This document shows positions 31,530 through 38,844 of a DNA stretch of 44,481 nucleotides, piece by piece. The stretch covers positions 1 to 44,481 of the IMG/VR virus record IMGVR_UViG_3300043540_000114; one strand, given 5' to 3'. Numbering within the stretch: position 1 is the first letter of the stretch; each line of letters begins with the position of its first letter. This stretch comes from a virus. Below the pieces are notes generated by a model that saw only the letters and a list, made by a program, of their open reading frames with translations, was not told the DNA's origin and did no database searches. The position numbers and the translations under genes are program-made.

Positions 31530-32305
31530 AAATATCCGTGAATGCTCCGAGTTACAAGCGAGCTGGCGGGGTTGATACGCTGCAATATTACCCCGACTGT
31601 CAAATCTGGGTATGTGAAACAGAGGAAGATCAGTATCGCAAAAAAAATCCGGGAGCCAAAATCATTCCAGTCCCCAGCGGAGTACAGGGGAATCTGTGCA
31701 GGATCCGGAACTGGATTTTGGACCGTGAATATGAGCGAGGAATCGATGCGGTTTGCTTAATCGATGATGATCTTCGGGGAATCGGATATTATGAGGGTAA
31801 TACAAGAAAAAAAGTGAAGACAGGGGATTTTTTCTTATGGATTCAAAAATATACCTCACTGGCTGACGAGTGGGGTGTCAAGCTGTGGGGCATAAACTGT
31901 GTGCAAGACAAACAAGCGTATCGAGAATACACACCATTTTCAACCCTATCATATATCGGCGGTCCTTTTTCGGTTCATGTGAGATCAGACATCCGGTATG
32001 ATGAAAGATTGCCCCTGAAAGAAGATTATGACATGACTCTTCAGCACCTAAATAAATATCGACAGGTTTTACGGCTGAACAAATTCCATTATTACGTCAA
32101 ACAGGCTGGAAGCGGAACGGGTCAAATCGGTGGATGCGCAACATATCGTACTCGTCAGAATGAACAGAAACAGTTGAATTTGTTACAAAAAAAATGGGGA
32201 ACTCGAATAGTTAAGGTAGATGTGCAAGATCGAAACCATAAAACTAAAAAGGTGAAGTCCGATGATATCAACCCAATAATCAGTGTGCCAATCAGGGGAA
32301 TATGA
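31526..32305 (+). CDS. Glycosyltransferase-like protein, candidate DNA-base modifier (TAGT type)
   Basis: 259 residues. A GT-A-like pattern is visible: a start strand KISVNAPSYKRAGG, an acidic triad CLIDDDLRGIGY near residue 78, GGPFSVHVR in the middle, and LKEDYDMTLQHL near 165, followed by a basic C-terminus. This order resembles the TET-associated glycosyltransferases described from phages and GREB1 proteins, which add sugars to hydroxymethylated DNA bases. Its coupling to a ParB-like gene fits that setting. No TET/JBP oxygenase or thymidylate-synthase-like gene was recognised, so the acceptor is unknown. Confidence 0.5.
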   Translation: MKISVNAPSYKRAGGVDTLQYYPDCQIWVCETEEDQYRKKNPGAKIIPVPSGVQGNLCRIRNWILDREYERGIDAVCLIDDDLRGIGYYEGNTRKKVKTGDFFLWIQKYTSLADEWGVKLWGINCVQDKQAYREYTPFSTLSYIGGPFSVHVRSDIRYDERLPLKEDYDMTLQHLNKYRQVLRLNKFHYYVKQAGSGTGQIGGCATYRTRQNEQKQLNLLQKKWGTRIVKVDVQDRNHKTKKVKSDDINPIISVPIRGI

Positions 32306-32832
32306 GCGGCAAAAAGTATGGAGATGCAAAAGACCTTGCTGGACTATTGGGTGTAAGCCGACCTCGTATTACTGCGCTGATAAAGCGCGGGATATTTGGT
32401 GATGTCGCAAAGCGAAAAAAAGACGGTACATATCGAATTGATCTGGAGGCGGCAGCGGCAATAGCAAGACAAAATATTGATCCTGCCCAGCCTGCGGGTA
32501 AGATCAAAGGGGCAGACAGCAGCGCCCGTGGTGTCAAACCGACGGGAGGAATTGATTATGTCACCGCGCGGGCACTCAATGAGCAGTATAAGGCAGCGGT
32601 CAAAAAATTGGAATATGAGGAACGAATCGGAAAATTGGTTGATGCAAAAAAGGTTCAGGAGATCGCCTTCGATACGGCAAGGAGAGTAAGAGATAGCCTG
32701 TTGAACATACCGGATCGGCTTTCGGCGCTCTTGGCGGCGGAACCGAATGAAATAAAAGTCCGGGAATTATTGACGAAGGAGATTCGGCAGGCGCTGTCGG
32801 AATTGGTGGATAATAATGGCGCAGCAACTTGA
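32302..32832 (+). CDS. Terminase small subunit (Nu1-like)
   Basis: 176 residues, its ATG overlapping the glycosyltransferase stop. The N-terminus has a winged-helix/HTH: YGDAKDLAGLLGVSRPRITA, then LIKRGIFGDV, as in lambda Nu1. A Gln-Ala-rich linker and C-terminal helices (LNEQYKAAVKKLEYEERIGK) follow, the usual region for contact with the large subunit. It recognises cos or pac DNA. Terminase large follows with overlap. Confidence 0.85.
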   Translation: MSGKKYGDAKDLAGLLGVSRPRITALIKRGIFGDVAKRKKDGTYRIDLEAAAAIARQNIDPAQPAGKIKGADSSARGVKPTGGIDYVTARALNEQYKAAVKKLEYEERIGKLVDAKKVQEIAFDTARRVRDSLLNIPDRLSALLAAEPNEIKVRELLTKEIRQALSELVDNNGAAT

Positions 32833-34660
32833 TGCAAGACAGATTTATTTGACGGCATTCCATGATGGACTGAGGCCGGATCCGGAGTTAACGGTGTGGG
32901 AATGGGCGGATGAGCGGCGGATGCTGACTGCTGGGGCATCGCGCGAAGCAGGGAAATACCGAACAAGTCGGACACCATACCTGAAAGAAATTATGGACTG
33001 CCTTTCGGCAAATAACCCGGTCACCGAAATTGTTCTGATGAAGCCCACCCAGATCGGTGGTTCTGAAGTCGCAAACAATTTCATTGGATATGTGATCGAT
33101 TGCGCTCCTGGACCGATTCTATATATGCTTCCAACAGTAGAGCTTGCAGAAGATCATTCCAAAAATCGCATAGCACCGATGATCGAAAAAACTCCCTCAC
33201 TTGCTGCCAAGGTGAACCCGGCCAAAAGTCGTGATGGTGGAAACACGGTACTGTCAAAGAAATTCCTGGGGGGAGCGCTTTATATGGCTGGATCGAACTC
33301 CGGGGCTTCCTATCGGAATAAATCAATCCGGTATCTGATTTTGGACGATATCGATGGTTTTGAACCGGACGTTGACGGTGAAGGGAACCCGGTGCATTTG
33401 GCGGAAAAGCGGACCGACACCTATGCCAGTCGAAAAAAGATATTCAAGATCAGCACGCCCACCAACAAAGGGGCATCGCTGATCGAAGCTGAGTTCTTAA
33501 AAAGCGACCAGAGATATTACCATGTCCCATGCCCCTTTTGTGGTTGCAAACAGGTTCTCGAATGGGGCGGGAAAGACAAAAATTACGGAATCAAATTCAT
33601 GGTTCATGAAAGCGAGATCGTTGATGTTTGGTATGAGTGCAAATCATGCCATCAACGAATCGATGAGCATCACAAAACAAGGATGCTTGAACAGGGGGAA
33701 TGGATACCGAGGTTTCCCAAACGGTCAAAGCGGGGATATCATATAAATGGATTGATGTCCCCTCTTGGTTTCGTCACATGGTACCAGATTGCCGCTGAAT
33801 TTCTTGCTGCTCGAAAGGACCGACTTGCGCTGAAAGTTTGGGTAAATACTCGGAAAGGGGAGACCTTCGAGGAACCCGGCACGCAGCCGGAATGGGCTTT
33901 ACTCCAAGCTCGTTGTGAGCCCTATGCTTTGATGACGGTTCCATCTGGGGGGCAATTCATCACGGGGGGCGTTGATGTTCAGGAAGACCGTATCGCGATT
34001 GTATTGCGGGCTTGGGGCTTCGGGGAAGAAAGCTGGTTGATTTGGCACGGGGAAATCTTTGTTGATCCGTTCGACCAGTTGGACAAATTACTGGTGACGC
34101 AGATTTACAGCACCGATCAGCGGTTGATACCAATCGTGGGAGTGGGTATCGATTCAGGATTTAGGACACACGAGGTGTACAATTATTGTAGGCTTCGAGG
34201 GCCGCGTGTTTTCGCGCTGAAAGGCGAGCGGGCGAAAAATAAGCCTGTCATTGGGCGACCCACGCCTCAAGATGTCAACTGGAAAGGCAAGATGATCCCG
34301 AATGGCATCAAATTATGGCCGATCGGAACGGATACAGCGAAAGCAACTATTTATAGTAGATTTAGGGAAAAGATCAACCCAGGGCCTGGGTGCTATCACT
34401 GGTATATCGGAACTTCGGAAGAATACTTTCAGCAGGTGACAGCAGAAAGGATTGAGACACGGATAAAAGACGGTTTTCCGACCATGGAATGGGTGAAGAC
34501 GAGAGATCGCAACGAAGCGTTAGACTGTGAGGTGTACGCCTATGCAGCGGCGATTCGAGCTGGACTCGTGTGGATGCAAGAAGAAAATAACAGCAACCCG
34601 GCAAAACAACAGCCGAAAAAACCGGCAGTTACCGTTAAAAGCAGTTTTATGAATCGATAG
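32816..34660 (+). CDS. Terminase large subunit (lambda gpA family)
   Basis: 614 residues. Walker A-like PTQIGGSE lies near residues 76-83, and a Walker B-like YLILDDIDGFEPD near 172. A zinc-type pair, CPFCGC near 239 and CKSC near 275, is common in this family. In the nuclease part, GVGIDSGF near 443 and EALDCEVYAYAA near 568 give acidic residues for metal binding. It packages DNA into the prohead and cuts it. Length is close to lambda A (641). The family predicts cohesive ends, although the cos site is not located. Confidence 0.95.
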   Translation: MAQQLDARQIYLTAFHDGLRPDPELTVWEWADERRMLTAGASREAGKYRTSRTPYLKEIMDCLSANNPVTEIVLMKPTQIGGSEVANNFIGYVIDCAPGPILYMLPTVELAEDHSKNRIAPMIEKTPSLAAKVNPAKSRDGGNTVLSKKFLGGALYMAGSNSGASYRNKSIRYLILDDIDGFEPDVDGEGNPVHLAEKRTDTYASRKKIFKISTPTNKGASLIEAEFLKSDQRYYHVPCPFCGCKQVLEWGGKDKNYGIKFMVHESEIVDVWYECKSCHQRIDEHHKTRMLEQGEWIPRFPKRSKRGYHINGLMSPLGFVTWYQIAAEFLAARKDRLALKVWVNTRKGETFEEPGTQPEWALLQARCEPYALMTVPSGGQFITGGVDVQEDRIAIVLRAWGFGEESWLIWHGEIFVDPFDQLDKLLVTQIYSTDQRLIPIVGVGIDSGFRTHEVYNYCRLRGPRVFALKGERAKNKPVIGRPTPQDVNWKGKMIPNGIKLWPIGTDTAKATIYSRFREKINPGPGCYHWYIGTSEEYFQQVTAERIETRIKDGFPTMEWVKTRDRNEALDCEVYAYAAAIRAGLVWMQEENNSNPAKQQPKKPAVTVKSSFMNR

Positions 34661-34670
34661 GGAGGGCAAA

Positions 34671-34877
34671 ATGGTAGATGGTGGGCAATTTATGTATGTC
34701 AAAAGAGCGGCGCTGGCACTGTGTTGTACCGAAAAACATATTTACCAACTCATTAAAGATGGAAAAATCGAGGCAATACGCCTCGGAAAACGCGGGCTGA
34801 GGGTTTCCAGGAACTCGGTGGATGAATTTATTCGGAAGAATCGAGTTGATCCCATGGATTATTATACAAACAGTTAA
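34671..34877 (+). CDS. Excisionase/MerR-type HTH protein
   Basis: 68 residues. The sequence YVKRAALALCCTEKHIYQLI, then KDGKIEAIRLGKRGLRVSRN is the usual HTH_17 pattern of small excisionase-like proteins (strand Ile-Arg-Leu-Gly and a final DEFIRKN helix). It begins 10 bases after terminase with GGGAGGG before ATG. With no integrase in the window it is more likely a regulator than a true excisionase. Confidence 0.7.
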   Translation: MVDGGQFMYVKRAALALCCTEKHIYQLIKDGKIEAIRLGKRGLRVSRNSVDEFIRKNRVDPMDYYTNS

Positions 34878-34899
34878 AAATATTTGAAGAGGGAAAACG

Positions 34900-35241
34900 A
34901 TGATCGATTTTTCAAAGCTACCTCCAGAATGCGACGTTTTATGCCAATGGCGCAAATGCCTTCACAAGGGAGAGGACAAGGGGCATTTTTCGCAGGGCAG
35001 AGGTTACACCAGCTATCATCGGGAACCGGAATATTGCTGCATGACGAGGCTTATACATGGATGCCCCATTGTTGATGGGCACAGGCCAATGCCTGATATT
35101 CAGGTGATGCTGGATGACCTTGAAAGCGAAATGAATGGGATCAAAATGACCGGCAAAGCGAGAAGGCATATCAAGAAGAGCCATAACATCATTCGTATGC
35201 TGGCAAAAAGAATTTATGATGCTCAATTTGGGAATGGGTAA
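34900..35241 (+). CDS. Cys-rich hypothetical protein
   Basis: 113 residues with GAAGAGGG before ATG. The N-terminal half has five Cys (CDVLCQWRKC and YCCMTRLIHGC) with His residues between them, suggesting a metal site of no known spacing. The C-terminal half is helical and basic (KARRHIKKSHNIIRMLAK). It ends about 35 bases before the first copy of the 206-base cassette. The function is unknown. Confidence 0.5.
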   Translation: MIDFSKLPPECDVLCQWRKCLHKGEDKGHFSQGRGYTSYHREPEYCCMTRLIHGCPIVDGHRPMPDIQVMLDDLESEMNGIKMTGKARRHIKKSHNIIRMLAKRIYDAQFGNG

Positions 35242-35330
35242 AGAGAGATTTCCTATTGATCCTGGTTTCGATAGATGGGAATATAATCATATAGCCTGAC
35301 CTCTTTTTGTCGCTCATCGGGGCTGTCATG

Positions 35331-35365
35331 AAGCCGTATCCTTTTCCGGGGTACGGCTTTTTTTT
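35331..35365 (+). terminator. Rho-independent terminator in cassette copy 1
   Basis: AAGCCGTATCC pairs with GGGTACGGCTT around a short TTTTCC-type loop (one G-U), followed by eight T. It would stop transcription coming from the terminase genes. Confidence 0.85.
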
Positions 35366-35396
35366 GTCCTGACGGTAGATAAAATAAAAAAAATGT

Positions 35397-35425
35397 TTGA
35401 CATCATCTAAGAAGAGATATATTTT
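35397..35425 (+). promoter_or_regulatory. Sigma-70-type promoter in cassette copy 1
   Basis: TTGACA (35397-35402), 17 bases, TATTTT (35420-35425). A perfect -35, a good spacer and a place directly after the terminator support an independent transcription unit. Confidence 0.75.
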
Positions 35426-35479
35426 GAGCTCAAATCTTGGATGAAGTAAAACAATCAACAAGAAAAAAAAGGGGGGCAA

Positions 35480-35704
35480 ATGGAACTGAATACAGAAAAA
35501 TTTATAGCAAGTCACGGACACGCACCAAGAGGCCGCGGAACCTGGGCGTTCCGCGTTTCGGGGGCTATTGATTGTGGGGTATTCCTAACAAGTGTTGTGG
35601 TTGCCATTGGAACTCTGAGCGAGGCAAAAAAGGAAGCCTTACGGGTATTCAAGGCTTCCTCAAATAAAATCAAACGCATCACAGAAATAGTGGTTTTGCC
35701 GTAA
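35480..35704 (+). CDS. Small accessory protein of first cassette
   Basis: 74 residues, its start codon being the last three bases of the repeated cassette, with AAAAAAAAGGGGGG before it. The sequence is small and basic at the end (KASSNKIKRITEIVVLP) with GTWAFRVSGAIDCGVFL in the middle, a beta-alpha pattern. No family is recognised. Its own promoter and position upstream of an antirestriction gene suggest a role in countering host functions. Confidence 0.6.
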   Translation: MELNTEKFIASHGHAPRGRGTWAFRVSGAIDCGVFLTSVVVAIGTLSEAKKEALRVFKASSNKIKRITEIVVLP

Positions 35705-35708
35705 TCAA

Positions 35709-35729
35709 ATGCCCCGGAAACGGGGGCAT
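35709..35729 (+). other. Hairpin with GAAA loop before ribosome site
   Basis: CCCCG-GAAA-CGGGG with flanking ATG.../...CAT pairing stands 8 bases before AAGGAG of the next gene. It is one of several such leader hairpins in this island. Confidence 0.6.
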
Positions 35730-35747
35730 AAAAAGGAGACAGGGAAA

Positions 35748-35960
35748 ATGGAAAAAATATTGATTAAAAAAGGTAGGGGATGGGTTGAAATCACCCTTCG
35801 AGGCGGACAGTATCAAGTCCCAGCAGGCGATGCTGGGACGTACTTAACCAGATCAAGAGATGATGCTGAGGCCTATGCACGTAGATTCGGAGCGATCATT
35901 AGGGATTGCGATGGGAAGCCGATGAATAAGGCGGAAATCGCGAACAATAAGAACTTCTGA
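35748..35960 (+). CDS. Small accessory protein
   Basis: 70 residues from ATG 35748 (AAGGAGACAGGG upstream). An in-frame ATG at 35709 lies in a hairpin and was not chosen. The sequence is strand-rich with GWVEITLRGGQYQVPAGD, then a helix with Asp-Asp-Ala-Glu-Ala-Tyr-Ala. It has no known domain. It stands directly before the ArdC-like gene and is probably co-transcribed with it. Confidence 0.55.
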   Translation: MEKILIKKGRGWVEITLRGGQYQVPAGDAGTYLTRSRDDAEAYARRFGAIIRDCDGKPMNKAEIANNKNF

Positions 35961-35974
35961 AAAGGACAGGGAAA

Positions 35975-36004
35975 CCCGCCGTTTGCTGGCAGGCAATCGG
36001 CGGG
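35975..36004 (+). other. Long leader hairpin before antirestriction gene
   Basis: CCCGCCG (35975-35981) pairs with CGGCGGG (35998-36004), with an inner TTGC/GCAA stem across a single mismatch. It lies 36 bases before the ArdC-like ATG and may protect or control its message. Confidence 0.6.
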
Positions 36005-36040
36005 AAATAAAAAATTCTCTAACAGAAATAGGAGGCTATT

Positions 36041-36907
36041 ATGGGTAGCATTGAAGCGAAATCGGGTCAAGAAAAAATTTATCAAATGGTTACAGACCGT
36101 ATTGTCGCAATATTGGAATCCGGGGTTATCCCTTGGCGCAAACCATGGGGAGATACAGCCCCCCCTTCAAACTTCATTAGCAAGAAGGAATACCGGGGAA
36201 TCAACGTGTTCATGCTGAGTGCTGCAATGTATCAATCCCGATATTGGATGAGCTTCAAGCAGGTCACGGAGGCTGGAGGCAAAGTCAAAAAGGGTGAGAA
36301 GGGATATCCAGTTTTATTCTGGAAATGGTTAGAAATTTCTGGCGAAGATGAAATAAAACGTATTCCATTGCTCCGATATTATACCGTTTTTAACCTCTAT
36401 CAATGCGAGGGGATCAACATAGAAGATGTGTCCCGCAATGAGAATAATATTAAGCCAATCGATGCAGGGCAAAAAATTGTAGATGGGATGCCGAACAAAC
36501 CATACCTGGAACATGGGCGGACAAAAGCGGCTTATTCACCATCAAAAGATGTGATTTTTATACCTGATATGGCAAGTTTCATTGATGCCGAGGAATATTA
36601 TGCAACCCTGTTTCATGAAATGGTTCACTCAACAGGGCATGCAGCCAGATTGAATCGTTATAAGGAAGAACCGAACGATCACATGTTCGGGTCAGATGCA
36701 TATTCCAAAGAAGAACTTATTGCGGAAATGGGCGCGGCTTTTCTTTGTGCTGAGGCAGGAATCAGCCAAAAGGTGATAGAAAATCAAGCCGCCTATATTT
36801 CCGGATGGCTGGGAAAATTGAGGCGAGACAACAGGATATTGATTCAGGCGGCCAGTAAATCACAAAAGGCCGCTGATTATATTCTAAACCGGATATATGA
36901 CAAATAA
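36041..36907 (+). CDS. ArdC-like antirestriction protein
   Basis: 288 residues with AGGAGG before ATG. Residues about 8-110 match the N-terminal ssDNA-binding domain of ArdC: QMVTDRIVAILESGVIPWRK, then KEYRGINVFMLSAA, WMSFKQ and KKGEKGYPVLFW. Residues about 192-200 are HEMVHSTGH, a zinc protease H-E-x-x-H motif, and a later Glu lies in KEELIAEMGAAFL. Known members protect incoming plasmid or phage DNA against restriction. It lies between two copies of a 206-base regulatory cassette, a sign of a movable or recombined unit. Confidence 0.92.
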   Translation: MGSIEAKSGQEKIYQMVTDRIVAILESGVIPWRKPWGDTAPPSNFISKKEYRGINVFMLSAAMYQSRYWMSFKQVTEAGGKVKKGEKGYPVLFWKWLEISGEDEIKRIPLLRYYTVFNLYQCEGINIEDVSRNENNIKPIDAGQKIVDGMPNKPYLEHGRTKAAYSPSKDVIFIPDMASFIDAEEYYATLFHEMVHSTGHAARLNRYKEEPNDHMFGSDAYSKEELIAEMGAAFLCAEAGISQKVIENQAAYISGWLGKLRRDNRILIQAASKSQKAADYILNRIYDK

Positions 36908-37012
36908 TTTAATAGCCCCGCTGTATATAGAAGATATCTGAGATGGCTTTCGACGCTGGGGAATATAATCATATAGCCTGACCTCTTTTTGTCGCTCATC
37001 GGGGCTGTCATG

Positions 37013-37046
37013 AAGCCGTATCCTTTTCCGGGGTACGGCTTTTTTT
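37013..37046 (+). terminator. Rho-independent terminator in cassette copy 2
   Basis: Same hairpin as in copy 1 with seven T. It ends the antirestriction transcript. Confidence 0.85.
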
Positions 37047-37077
37047 GTCCTGACGGTAGATAAAATAAAAAAAATGT

Positions 37078-37106
37078 TTGACATCATCTAAGAAGAGATA
37101 TATTTT
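37078..37106 (+). promoter_or_regulatory. Sigma-70-type promoter in cassette copy 2
   Basis: TTGACA (37078-37083), 17 bases, TATTTT (37101-37106). It drives the second accessory unit up to the terminator at 38401-38439. Confidence 0.75.
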
Positions 37107-37161
37107 GAGCTCAAATCTTGGATGAAGTAAAACAATCAACAAGAAAAAAAGGGGGGGGCAA

Positions 37162-37398
37162 ATGTACAGAGCGTATGATCAAAATACAGGGTGGCAGGGC
37201 CAGCCACATAAGAGAATCAAAGGGGCTATGAGGGATGCCTTGTTGCACAACGACGGTTGTGCGTACCAGGGCGGATATGGCTCAGCTATCGTGGTGACGC
37301 GCGATAGCGATGGGTTCCTTGTAACGCTGGAAGGAAAACTGATCTGGCCGTCCCATGGCCGATCTAATGGTGCTGTAAGGTGGATAGAGGAAATATAA
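37162..37398 (+). CDS. Small accessory protein of second cassette
   Basis: 78 residues starting on the last three bases of cassette copy 2, with a G8 ribosome site. The sequence has GAMRDALLHNDGCAYQGGYG and a late KLIWPSHGRSNGAVRWIEEI. No known domain was recognised. It is unrelated to the gene after copy 1, so the same leader drives two different proteins. The function is unknown. Confidence 0.55.
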   Translation: MYRAYDQNTGWQGQPHKRIKGAMRDALLHNDGCAYQGGYGSAIVVTRDSDGFLVTLEGKLIWPSHGRSNGAVRWIEEI

Positions 37399-37408
37399 TA
37401 AGGAGATA

Positions 37409-37426
37409 GCCCCGCTCCGGCGGGGC
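37409..37426 (+). other. Perfect leader hairpin
   Basis: GCCCCGC-TCCG-GCGGGGC, 7 pairs with a UNCG-type tetraloop in RNA, directly before ATAAGGAG of the next gene. Confidence 0.65.
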
Positions 37427-37446
37427 ATATAAGGAGAAAACATGAC

Positions 37447-37761
37447 ATGAAGGGAATTGACGAAGTCCTAAAATGGATCGCATCAGATGATGCGGTTGAA
37501 ATACGATCTGAGATTAACGGTTGGGGGAGAGGGGATGGATACGATTGTAATATTTACCGGTCACTGACAACGGGGCGATATATTATCGTAGTTGGCACTC
37601 CCAAACGAGGTTTTTATGAATGCTATGTTGCAAAGACGGTAACTGACGCGGAAGCCTGTATTTCTGCAGGCTATACTCCCGGAACTGCTCCGGGACGCTA
37701 TCAAACGATTTGCGACGGTCGTAGGTTGAAGGAAATTCAACTACGTGCTGCCGCCGATTGA
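37447..37761 (+). CDS. Accessory hypothetical protein
   Basis: 104 residues. AAGGAGAAAACATGAC lies before this ATG; an earlier ATG at 37441 ends after one codon. The segment GYDCNIYRSLTTGRYIIVVG and the middle TVTDAEACISAGYTPGTAPG suggest a small beta-alpha fold. No family is recognised. It is followed by three leader hairpins before the next gene, so it belongs to the same accessory operon. Confidence 0.5.
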   Translation: MKGIDEVLKWIASDDAVEIRSEINGWGRGDGYDCNIYRSLTTGRYIIVVGTPKRGFYECYVAKTVTDAEACISAGYTPGTAPGRYQTICDGRRLKEIQLRAAAD

Positions 37762-37777
37762 TTTCTTTCACCACATG

Positions 37778-37847
37778 CCCCGCTCTCGCCAAGCGGGGAA
37801 CAGGCACAAGCCGGATGGCGACCGGCACACACAGCCCTGAAGAGGGC
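37778..37847 (+). other. Three consecutive leader hairpins
   Basis: CCCCGCT/AGCGGGG (37778-37784 with 37792-37798), GCCGG/CCGGC (37810-37814 with 37822-37826) and GCCCT-GAAG-AGGGC (37834-37847), followed at once by AAAGGAGG. This is an unusual triple structure before one small gene. Confidence 0.6.
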
Positions 37848-37860
37848 AAAGGAGGCTAAA

Positions 37861-38145
37861 ATGGTTGATTGTTATGAATATGTTGATGGACAGGTTGTTT
37901 ACTGCCCAGAACAAGCAAACTGTGATCGTGGGATTACTGCACATGAAGGATATGTGCATAGGATTTACCGAATGATCAGGGATGGACTTTATCTTGGATT
38001 TATAATGGCAGCCCAGTTGGAGATAGAGGGGCTGGAGGATTTTGGCTTGTGCCGAGCTGCAACTCTGGCACATCCAGGATTTATGGAAGATGCAAAACGG
38101 GAAGTGGCTTTTGTTAAGGAAGGACTGGGAAATGAAAGAAAATGA
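37861..38145 (+). CDS. Accessory hypothetical protein
   Basis: 94 residues with AAAGGAGG before ATG. The start has two Cys (MVDCYEYVDGQVVYCPEQAN and a third Cys soon after), then helical YVHRIYRMIRDGLYLGFIMA and a Leu-Glu-rich middle. A metal site is possible. The stop lies within the next gene. Its message begins with three hairpins. The function is unknown. Confidence 0.5.
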   Translation: MVDCYEYVDGQVVYCPEQANCDRGITAHEGYVHRIYRMIRDGLYLGFIMAAQLEIEGLEDFGLCRAATLAHPGFMEDAKREVAFVKEGLGNERK

Positions 38146-38377
38146 TGGAGTAAAAATCGGAGGAGGCTGGGGAGGCCCCCGTCAAGGGGGCGGTAGGAAG
38201 CCGATCAATTCGCTTTACAAGCGAGAACTTGTAACGGTCAGGCTTCCGGCATGGATGACCTACTGGCTGAGGAACCAGCCGAAAGCCGGGCGGATTATCG
38301 AGGAGGCACTTATCGCTCATTGCGGGCTGAAGGGACCGCCAAAACCGGGAAACAACGAAAGGGGGAATAAAGAATAA
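38132..38377 (+). CDS. Ribbon-helix-helix-like DNA-binding protein
   Basis: 81 residues from ATG 38132 (AAGGAAGG upstream). A Gly-rich basic start, GGWGGPRQGGGRKP, resembles an AT-hook-like tail. The segment ELVTVRLPAWMTYWLRNQPK, then AGRIIEEALIAHCGL has the strand-helix-helix pattern of ribbon-helix-helix repressors. It is the last gene before a strong terminator and so may regulate the accessory unit or the late genes that follow. Confidence 0.6.
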   Translation: MKENDGVKIGGGWGGPRQGGGRKPINSLYKRELVTVRLPAWMTYWLRNQPKAGRIIEEALIAHCGLKGPPKPGNNERGNKE

Positions 38378-38400
38378 TATTTATAGATGGAACAAAAACA

Positions 38401-38439
38401 AGCCTCTGGACCATATCAAGGTCCAGGGGCTTTTTTTTT
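38401..38439 (+). terminator. Strong rho-independent terminator
   Basis: AGCCTCTGGACC (38401-38412), loop ATATCAA, GGTCCAGGGGCT (38420-38431), then nine T. It closes the accessory island. The following 183 bases are pyrimidine- and AT-rich, without a gene. Confidence 0.92.
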
Positions 38440-38622
38440 GCTGTAATGCAATCGAGAACTTTCCTATTTTCCCAAGCTTGATCAGTTTATTTTCAAATCC
38501 CACTTTTTTTCCTACCAGACAATAAATTTACCAAACTTGTTTAACCCAAATAACCTACCTGTATTGAGTTTTTCCATTCATTCAACAAAACTAATCCCAT
38601 CAGTGAAAAAAAGGGGGATTAG
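38440..38622 (+). promoter_or_regulatory. AT- and pyrimidine-rich gap before head genes
   Basis: No gene is visible. The + strand is C- and T-rich, opposite to the purine-rich rest. It should hold the start of late head transcription and is one possible place for the packaging site. A weak match TTGTTT-N17-TGTATT was seen but is not convincing. Confidence 0.3.
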
Positions 38623-38844
38623 GTGGCATATACAGTGGATGATCTGACAGCAGTCAATTCGGCGATATCAAGGCTGATGGCCGGTGAGCGAGTGGTCCAG
38701 ATAAGCAAGGGCGATATGATGGTGGAGTATGGCCAGGCAAAGTTGCAGGAGCTACGGGATTATCGGTCGGAAATAATTGCGAGTCTCAAGGCGACAGCGG
38801 GGAGGTCGAGCCATTTTCGAGTGGCAACCAGCAAGGGGCTGTAA
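38623..38844 (+). CDS. Head-tail joining protein (gpW-like)
   Basis: 73 residues from a GTG start with GGGGGATTAG before it. The helical pattern with DDLTAVNSAISRLMAGERVV, then a strand MMVEYGQAKLQELRDYRSEI fits gpW, a small protein that closes the filled head and offers the tail-binding site. In lambda W also stands before the portal gene B. The portal ATG overlaps its stop. Confidence 0.8.
   Translation: MAYTVDDLTAVNSAISRLMAGERVVQISKGDMMVEYGQAKLQELRDYRSEIIASLKATAGRSSHFRVATSKGL

Larger units (their letters stand above)
35277..35482 (+). repeat. 206-base terminator-promoter-leader cassette, copy 1
   Basis: Almost identical to 36959-37164 from GGGAATATAATC to the ATG of the next gene. Visible differences are run lengths only: T8 against T7, A8 against A7, G6 against G8. 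It holds a terminator (35331-35365), a promoter (35397-35425), a GAGCTC palindrome and an A-run/G-run ribosome site. Confidence 0.95.
36959..37164 (+). repeat. 206-base terminator-promoter-leader cassette, copy 2
   Basis: Direct repeat of 35277-35482, ending on the ATG of an unrelated gene. The two copies are 1682 bases apart and flank three genes, including the ArdC-like gene. Near identity shows recent duplication or ongoing gene conversion. Confidence 0.95.

Noticed and set aside
34671-34877. Integrase-linked excisionase
   Set aside because: The fold pattern fits, but no integrase or attachment site was found; called only as an HTH protein.
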